Assembly: GCF_022539665.2 (NCBI RefSeq)
Contig: NC_081331.1
Location: forward strand, 12,990,638-13,054,637
DNA length: 64,000 nucleotides
Reading direction: 5' to 3'
From: Daphnia carinata
Lineage: Eukaryota > Arthropoda > Branchiopoda > Diplostraca > Daphniidae
The position numbers were made by a program, and so were the translations under genes. Under the pieces are notes generated by a model. The model searched no databases. It worked only from the letters and a program-made list of their open reading frames with translations, and had not been told where the DNA came from. Positions 30,957 to 64,000 of this stretch are shown piece by piece (within the stretch, counting starts at the first letter, position 1; every line of letters starts with the position of its first letter).

Positions 30957-33900
30957 ATGGGGCTCCTCAGCGAGGAATCGATGGAATTCCTGGAGCGATG
31001 CCGCCGCTCGCGCCGTTTGGTGCTCATCATCGTGGCCATTGCGCTCCTGTTGGACAACATGCTGCTCACAACTGTAGGTAAGAATTGCAAGAACTGCTAA
31101 CCAAGGATTTAAAAAAAAACGGAATTAAAATATTGGCATTTTAAAATTCGAATGGACAGTGGATAAATGCAAGATCAAAATGTTGCTTTGGTAGCAGTCG
31201 ATTTGTTTTGCAATCGAATAATGTTTCCGATCGAACCTTTCCTATCAGAGAATCTGTGTGCTGAAATGAGATGCCATTGTAAAGATGATGGATCGATAGG
31301 CCAACGTTCTTTATATGCCTATTGTAGCTCAACTGAAAGCAGGGAAGTGGCTGCCTTCAAATGCAAATTTCAGGCCCATTAGCACTCTGCGCATCATTTG
31401 CGTAGCATATATCATAGCCAAGAGTCAACAAGCGCTCTTTATTCTTCTTGAAAACATCCCAATTTCAGAAACGAATGGCGGCATATTGTCATTTTTAGTA
31501 GTGTTGAGTTTCTGCATATTTGTTTTAGTAAACACGTCTATAGTTCAATAACATTCGTCATCGAAGCTTTCCTCTTCATCTATTTAAATTTCATTTGCTA
31601 TTGTCAACAAAACTCATTTTGGATTTACGTTGTATTCCATTCTATTTAGTTCCCATCATCCCAGAGTTTTTGTACGCCATCCGCCATCGTCACGATCCCG
31701 TCAACAACGTGTCTGTGGTCACCGAGGTAACTGAACCTTTTTCAATCTACACGACTAGCACTATGCCCGGCTTGTACGAGAACGGAGCTTACGAAGAACC
31801 TGGCACTAACGTCACCTCTCGCTGTCTCCCTGACAAAGCTAAACGTGAGTTCCATATGCTAAAATGCATCCCCTTTAAATCTGTTTGTTTATCGAAATTT
31901 AAAACTTGTTTTTAATTTCCCTACTTCAAAATCAAATGGATGAGATGTTTAATTATTGTTTTGGGTAGCGTAGATAATGGACAATTTCACATGCAGGTGA
32001 TGCTGACTACGAGTTCAAATACATGGCGAAGCACAACGAGCTCATCCAGGAGAACGTCGAGGTTGGAATCATGTTTGCTTCGAAGGCTTTCATCCAGTTG
32101 CTAACGAACCCGTTCGTCGGACCACTAACCAATAAGTGAGAAGCGCATTTTCGCTCCAAACAATTAATCAATGTCGCCGCATTGCTGGCGGCCACCATTT
32201 GGAAAGCAATCGCCCCCTAGTCCCGCGCTGGTGATTCCGGCATTCATATTCATAGTCTCCTCGATAGCCCGTAGCCGATAAGGGCATTGCGATTCGTGAA
32301 GAATGGCTCCATAAACTGGGAAAGGGGCAAAAAAAAAGGGAAACGGGATGGAGTGCGTACAAAACTATCGTGCAACATGTGTGCGCACAAAAGGGTATCC
32401 CACGAGAGCTAACCCTACGGTTGATTTGAGTTTCCACAAACTGATAATGAACAACCATATCCTTCTCCGCCCACCCGTACACTGTTCTATTACCTCCATC
32501 GCTCGCCATGGTACCTCATAAGCAAAAAGATGACGGATAACAACGTTTCGTATATAAATAAACGTGTACGAACCGTTGCGTTGCGTTTCTTGCGAGCATT
32601 TCCAGCAGTTCGTATCGGCTTCAATCGATTCCTTCATCCTTGAGAGACTTGTTCCCATGACGCTGGGCACGACGACCTCGACATTTGCTCACTCTTTCTA
32701 TATCGCTCCAGCCAGCAGTTGACTGAGTCGCCTAGATACTAGAGGTCTCGATAACGTCCGTCAAAACAATGAATAACAGTAGAACCTAAATCGAGAAAAG
32801 TCTTTTCTGTAGTTAAATTAGTAATCTTCTAGTACAGAAGAAAGCAAAGAAAATCTCTTTCCTACTCCTTATGTTCGTTCAAGAATTAACTTTTTTATAC
32901 CCGCTACGTGTGGGAGGTCAAATAGTTTCCTTGTTACGGGATGGAACTGTGTAGGGCATAGAGTTCATTGCCCTTCGTTATGTCCCCATGTTGTTTCATC
33001 ATCGTCCTTATAGGCCGCGAGTGAGTCAGGTGAAAATCCCTAAATGATTTGACGCTTGACATGATTAATCCTACAGACAATGTATCAATGCTCGTCAGCA
33101 GAGACCCTTTTGATTTATAGAACACATCGCACACGAGCTTTAGTTGGAATTGAACTTTGTTCTTTCCTTCTGCTTTTTCCTGGAGAGGTTAATTTCAACT
33201 CGTGATAACTACGAAACAAAACCTTTTACTTGAGTTATCGATCGCCAAACAAATTAAGTTGCGTAGTTAAAATAGTGTTATTTAATTTAGATTCTGTCTT
33301 AATAAAACAATGACATCAAATTTGCTTCTTGTGACTGTTATCAGGATTGGCTACAGCATCCCTATGTTCGCTGGCTTTGTCATCATGTTCGTATCAACAA
33401 TCAGTACGTTCACGTGATTCTTAATAGTTTCCCACAACAACACGTAATAAGAAATTTAAAAATTGCGTTTAATGATTTCTGACAGTATTTGCATTCGGGA
33501 GAAATTACACGGTCCTATTCATTGCTCGAGCGCTTCAAGGCGTGGGATCTTCTTGTTCCAGCGTTTCTGGTAAGTCTTTAAAATGGAAGAAAAGTCAGTC
33601 AATTGAAAAGATCGGTATCATGCATGCTTTATAACTGCTACCATAGGAATGGGCATGTTGGCTGCTTGTTACCCAAACGACGAAGAACGTGGCAACGCGA
33701 TGGGCATTGCACTTGGAGGACTAGCCCTTGGCGTTTTAATCGGTACGTAATTTTTAAAATTTCAGCTGCAAATTGGCAATTAGACTAACGTGTATATTGG
33801 TTTTAATGATTTAAGGGCCTCCTTTTGGTGGCATTATGTACCAGTTCGTTGGCAAAACGGCTCCGTTCCTTATCTTGGCCTGTTTGGCACTCGGCGATGG

Positions 33901-35337
33901 ACGTAAGTGTATTGCATCAAAGTATCCATATCTACTGTAATTAAACTTTTACTATTGGTACGTAGTGTTACAATTGCTTGTCCTTCAACCGGCCATCGCC
34001 CAGCAAGAGGACGAACCACCGTCTGTTAAAGAACTGCTGATGGATCCCTACATCCTTATCGCATCCGGTTAGCGACCTTTCTCCTTTATATTATTCCACA
34101 TCCATCTGTAATAAAACTAATTCAATATCTGCATCATCATTTAGGAGCCATCACATTTGCCAACATGGGCATTGCCATGCTAGAACCATCGCTGCCAATC
34201 TGGATGATGGACACCATGTGCGCAGAAAAATGGGTCAGTATTTGTATGTCTCGCAGCCTCGTTTCAAACTATTCTGATCATATTATTCGCCATTTGACAG
34301 CAACTAGGTGTAGCTTTTCTACCAGCATCAATCGCTTACCTGATAGGAACTAATCTGTTCGGTCCCCTTGGCCACAAAATGGGCAGGTAAAGTCATCATT
34401 AAGCAGTTCAAATATTCTTATTTCATTTAAGCCTTACCGTATGGACTCTTTAAATCAGATGGCTTGCGGCTCTTGTCGGTTTAGTGGTCATCGGAGTATG
34501 TCTCATGCTGGTAATATATCTATGATTTTAGCAGCCGTTTGCATGACTAATTATTTCAACTTGCAATAGATCCCGTTCGCGACTGACATAGGAGATCTGG
34601 TTTTGCCGAATGCCGGGCTCGGTTTTGCAATTGGTATGGTTGACTCTTCGATGATGCCTCAATTGGGATACCTAGGTAAATATCCTCACATTTTAGCATA
34701 CAGGTAATAAAATTTTATGTTCTTTTCTAGTCGACATCCGTCACGCAGCCGTTTATGGTTCCGTCTATGCCATTGGAGACGTGGCCTTCTGTCTTGGCTT
34801 TGCTATCGGTAGGTTAAGAAACGCATAGGACTAACAATGGTATAGCAATGTGTCACAATTTTCTATGCTACAGGACCCGCTCTCAGCGGAACTCTAGTTC
34901 AGACGATTGGTTTCGGATGGATGCTTTTCGGTATTGCCATCATCAACTTTATGTACGCTCCGCTATTGTACTTCTTGCGCAATCCGCCCACTAAAGAAGA
35001 GCGGCAGGTAAGAAAAACGATTGTCCAAACAGAATGTATTTCGTTGTAGAAAAAGAAGTTGGATAGTGAACGTCACAAAAACTCTTTGCGGGTGTTAGTT
35101 TATGATTTTTTTTTTTTTTTTTTTGGGGGGGGGGGGATGGAAGGGGATTACAATTTCATTACAACGAACACTTTTATTTATGACGATTGACTGAGCTTTT
35201 GGCTCTGCCCATAGTGACGTAAATGACTTGAAGGAATTTATGTTACACATTTGATGTTATTTCAGTGTCTTGCCATGGCGGAGAAAGCTACCATCAGTTA
35301 CAAGGCCTTTCAGAAAATGGAAGAAGAATATCCGTAA
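30957..35337 (+). CDS. VMAT: Vesicular monoamine transporter (VMAT, SLC18 family)
   Basis: This proton antiporter loads dopamine, serotonin, octopamine and related amines into synaptic vesicles. Fifteen coding exons give 499 aa: 30957-31077, 31650-31844, 31997-32135, 33345-33403, 33486-33569, 33647-33742, 33816-33902, 33966-34067, 34145-34233, 34301-34386, 34459-34510, 34570-34675, 34731-34808, 34874-35007 and 35266-35337. Diagnostic VMAT rather than VAChT features: [20 protein letters not shown] with Asp33 in TM1; [78 protein letters not shown]. The large first lumenal loop carries NVS and NVT sequons and a cysteine (SRCLPD) that can pair with the later MDTMCAEKW cysteine. The C-terminus is short ([17 protein letters not shown]) and comes from a separate exon, so alternative C-termini are possible. 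Confidence 0.96.
35106..35136 (+). repeat. T19-G12 homopolymer junction
   Basis: A run of 19 T directly followed by 12 G inside the last VMAT intron (35008-35265). It is a simple low-complexity tract. Length variation and assembly error are likely here. Confidence 0.9.
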
Positions 35338-38101
35338 GAAAGAGAACCCCCTCCCAAAAAAAATTAAGGAAAAGCGAAGAAGATGGACCTCCTACGACGA
35401 ATGAAAAAGAAATCAAAGAAATGTGAATGCCAAACGAAAGAATGAAAGAATTTTCACCACACCCAAGCGGACCCAACGTCCAACCGCGTCTCATTTAAAT
35501 TTTAATTAAAAGCCAGAATCCAATAAGATTGACGGCATATCGGATGACAACCTGTCACAAGACCCGCTATGGCTGAGCGGGTTTCTGCCAGCAGGGCGTT
35601 TCCATACCGATTTGATTTTTTTTTTAGCGATTTCGCTAACGTGACGCGCAGATTTCAAAGGATGACGCTGGGACGACTTCATCATGTGTGGTGAACTGGG
35701 CTCTCTCATCAAACCCAGGCAGTTCTTTTTCTCACAGGTTCAAAACTTTGCACAATCGGGTGACTTTACAATAACAAAAATTTTTAAGTTTAAATTTCTT
35801 AAGTTCTCTGAAATTTGTTTCTGCTTTACGCCGAGTCTTTCGCCGTGCTGCGTCTATCCATGTACCGTGTGCTGTGTGTATACTATCGCATCATCATCTA
35901 ATCTTTTGACTGTTCTATTTGTTGATGGAAAAATCGATGTCAAATGAATGTCACACACCACCATTAGCATCTCTTCTATCTTCAATCTTTTATTTCATTT
36001 CATTTACAATGGTAGAAGGATTTATTATTTTTTCAAGCGGCATCTACGTACCGAGCGAGTCGTCTGTGAAATCAGCACGCTTTCATAATCAAAACGAACC
36101 ATAAGCTCTATCAAGCAGTATCAACAACAACACGAAGACACCCAATACTTCTCTCCATTTCAATCACGAATGCCTCTCCACCCGAGTCAGGACGTAAAAA
36201 ACATCTTATTTGGCGTAGTAAAAATAAAGGACTTGTATCAACTTAATCTGCGTCTTCGTGTCCCGAAAGAAAAGCAGGAATTTATGACCATAAAGACGTC
36301 TCAGTATCCCAAATAAACTGAAGACACGTTTCCATCCCAAGTTCCCTTCTAACAAGACCGGTCTTGAGTTATTATTACGCAGAGCATCCTTTAAACTGTA
36401 AAGGATTTTCCCCTTTTTTTCCTTGTTGTTCTTTTTCCGACGAGGTCATAACACCGAAAGGCTCCAGACGAGATTACCGTCGAATTTTTTTTTTATAGTC
36501 GATGTTTTTTCTTTTCTTTCTTCGTTCTGGAAAAGAAAGTTAAAAGGCGGCGGTTGGGTAAAAGTCATACTGGTTCTATATCTACGTATAGAAAAGCACG
36601 AAATTAGATAGACAGGTCTTTTTGAACTGTATATGTATTTGCTGTGGAGTACTGAGTAGGGAAGGATTCAACAGAAGCTTTAAAAACTGGCAGTGAAGAA
36701 TTCTCAGATTTTCAAACCAGACAGAATATTTTTTTTTTTTTTTGTCTTCAAAACAATCTAAAAAAAAAATGTTGACACAACAAGGCATAAAGAGTTGGTG
36801 GCTCGTCGTCAATCGGGAACACTAGAATCGTCACTCACCATCCGCACTGTGCGGATCGTGCGGATGGGATGTCGGGGCGGGGAGTTGAAAGTGATTTGGA
36901 TCATGTCAAAAAAATGTTAGAATTTTTCATTTTCATCGAAAAAAAAAGTATTATACACCTGCTGAACACGTAATTGAATGAACACAGCATTGATGCGTCA
37001 ATAGAAAGCGCTTCGAGAGGGAAATATAAAATGAATTTGAATTATCATCATTTTTAGCTTTAAAAGAAGAATCGGTGCTGGAAAGAGAAAAAAAAAATCA
37101 AAGATACAAAAAAGAACAAAAAAAATTCAAAATAACTTTTTTTTTCATAAAAAGAAACCCTGGATGAAGAAAATCAGAAAAATTTAGCTTGTGACTGAAT
37201 TGCACTGTCTAGAAAATAGGCACAACTACCGTAAGCTTTTAATAGAGGATAAAAAATTAAACTGGGAAATCGTCGGATTTGAATTAATCAATCAACTAAA
37301 AAATAAAAATTTCATTTGACGTGTCGGTCTTGCGTATCTTTTGCGCACGGTTGTTGCTTCAGATCGAACAGTTTAATAAACCAATTTGAACGAAAGCGGG
37401 AACGAGAAAACAAGTACACTGTCGCCGCGAGTCTTTCACGAGAAAAACGGGGAAAATAAGAAGGCCCGTTTATTTCTTTTATTTTTGTCTGTTATTTGTC
37501 GGGAGTTGCTCGAACAGGATGTCGTGATTGCTCACGACATATCCTGGGTGTGAAACGGTGACTTAGCTTTGGCACGCGCTATCATGGGGGGGAAGTGCAA
37601 AGGGAAAATGCGGTCCGATTGGTGCGGGACTCGACGTGTTGTTGCCATTGAAAATTGCTGGCCCGCATAAAGCAAAAGACAAAGAATCAGCAGTGCCCAG
37701 TGAAACTATGAACAAGAGTCCGTAGTAGGGAAAAAAAAAAGGAATGACTGGAAAGAAAGATGTTAAGAAACACGGTCTTTCAATTGTGATGTCGCTGATT
37801 ACGTAGCGTCGCGTTCTAAAATGAGTTTCATTACTGAAAAATATAAAAAAATTAAATGCGGACAATAAGTGAGCGCAATTTTTTAGAAGTGATAAACTAC
37901 TGGTAACCCAAATTAGGAAGGCAATAAGAAAGGCATTGTGGTTACCTGTCCTGGCGCTGTATAACAACACCGGAAGACCCACGTTTTTTGTTTTTTGTTT
38001 TTTAAGTACAGTGTGAAGTTGCATGATTAGTTTCCTTCTTCCCTCCCCCCACATTTCTTTGCCTTTTCTTTAAATTTTTAATTTTTTGAAAACGGAAATT
38101 T
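35338..38101. other. Convergent 3' region between VMAT and collagen IV
   Basis: The stop codons of VMAT (plus) and the collagen chain (minus) face each other across 2.76 kb. The region holds both 3' UTRs. A plus-strand AATAAA at 36223-36228 could serve VMAT. Two minus-strand AATAAA copies at 37469-37474 and 37478-37483 could serve the collagen gene. The rest is A/T-rich low-complexity sequence with no gene seen. Confidence 0.55.
37469..37483 (-). terminator. Candidate tandem poly(A) signals of the minus-strand collagen IV gene
   Basis: Two AATAAA hexamers on the minus strand, about 620 bases past the collagen stop codon. They are the nearest canonical signals I found downstream of that gene. 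Use is inferred. Confidence 0.4.
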
Positions 38102-56788
<18,687 letters not shown>

Positions 56789-57749
56789 CGCTGATGAGGA
56801 TGGACTTGCTCTTGGTGGCCAACTGGGGCGGTACGAAAAACGTCAAATTTGTTTTTTAAACAATACACACAAAAAAACTGAAGAAACCCAAACCACTATG
56901 GGTTTCCTCCGCTGTGGCTGTAACGACTTACAACAACCGTCACTTTTTCTTTGTCTACGATTCGATTCAATTGGCCATGCGACCGTCTTTTATGAACTAG
57001 AATTGTGATATCACCGTGGAAGGCGGCCGTAGTGCGATCACACAACTTCGACTTTACCGCTAAGAACTGTTGGTTATCCTCCGAATGAGGTAATGGCTGT
57101 ATTTCTTGTGGACGCGCAGGGAGACTCCGACACGCGTCTTCCCCACCAAAGGACTCCTGAGTAACCGCTGAGAGTGTTCCAAAACTCCAGAATCTTTGCC
57201 CACCTTGGACGGCTCCGCCTTCGCTCCAAACTGGCTACACCCACAGTTAAATAGTTCCAAACGATTTTAACAAATTTCTAATTGAATTTGAAGAAAGACA
57301 TTGCAAAAATAATTTGCATTTGATAAAATAAGTTCTCCGAAATATTCGCATTGTTATTTCGTTAAAACATTCCTATAGGAATTGATCCAGCAGATTGCGT
57401 GGCGGATGAACACCAACTGCTAGGCGGAGCCATCAGTGCTGCTTCTAGGTTTTCCTTCTGGAACTCTGGTCAGATGGAGTGGGAACCTTGTGCAAGGTAG
57501 AGCTTTGCCGAACCGTCATCCGTTACGGCCGTGTAAAAAGTTAAAAGGCAGACAAACAAAATACATTGAAACCTAAAAAGCATAGAAATTCTTGTTGTTT
57601 ACGCTAGTGGTTTCTTAAGTGACGAGTGGCGGCGATCATGCCGCCGATGACCGTGTTCTGTGATTAAAGAACAAAAAAAACAAAAAAACTCAGACATTTG
57701 GGCGTTTTTTTTTATTCAATATCGACTACCGTCGATTTCAGCAATAGCG
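56789..57749. promoter_or_regulatory. Bidirectional promoter region of the two collagen IV genes
   Basis: The two collagen start codons face away from each other across 961 bp. On the minus side, a good acceptor (CGCCCCAG, exon from 56822) precedes the coding start by 34 bases, and a donor (GTAAGTCG) follows position 56933, so a spliced 5' UTR exon is likely. On the plus side a TTTCAG acceptor sits at 57735-57740, nine bases before the ATG, again suggesting a 5' UTR intron. Both transcription starts should therefore lie roughly between 56.95 and 57.7 kb. Shared control is expected because the chains assemble together; the sequence shows only the arrangement. Confidence 0.75.

Positions 57750-64000
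<6,251 letters not shown>

Overview
The window is animal nuclear DNA. Protein-coding genes are split by many short (about 60-80 bp) GT-AG introns, coding exons are moderately GC-rich in an AT-rich background, and a peritrophin-type chitin-binding protein is present. Gene structures and residues look arthropod. Short introns and gene content fit a branchiopod crustacean such as Daphnia, but that assignment is inference. All gene models below were built by hand from ORFs, splice sites and reading phase; transcripts were not available.

Layout: (1) 1.5-10.7 kb, four minus-strand genes: an ARF1-class GTPase, SUMO, a secreted cysteine-free coiled-coil protein that I cannot name, and a 95-residue secreted chitin-binding protein. 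(2) 12.5-21.2 kb, a 19-exon minus-strand CABIN1 gene (2441 aa). It lies head to head, about 0.4 kb apart, with the plus-strand electron transfer flavoprotein alpha gene (to 23.0 kb). (3) 23.0-30.9 kb, about 8 kb without a recognisable gene. (4) 31.0-35.3 kb, a plus-strand vesicular monoamine transporter (499 aa, 15 coding exons). (5) 38.1-57.0 kb, a minus-strand type IV collagen alpha chain (1782 aa, 24 coding exons) closest to Drosophila Col4a1/Cg25C. (6) 57.75 kb to the window end, a second type IV collagen chain on the plus strand (viking-like), truncated by the window edge.

The main architectural result is that the two collagen IV genes are head to head, with 961 bp between their start codons. 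This is hidden because the minus-strand gene has a 10.7 kb intron between its two small signal-peptide exons (56.5-56.8 kb) and the 7S exon (45.7-45.9 kb). The two chains are expected to co-assemble in basement membranes, so a shared promoter makes functional sense. The same pairing is known in flies and vertebrates. I found no convincing tRNA, rRNA, CRISPR, transposon or viral element. I also found no clearly novel multi-gene system; the most open question is the unnamed secreted coiled-coil protein.
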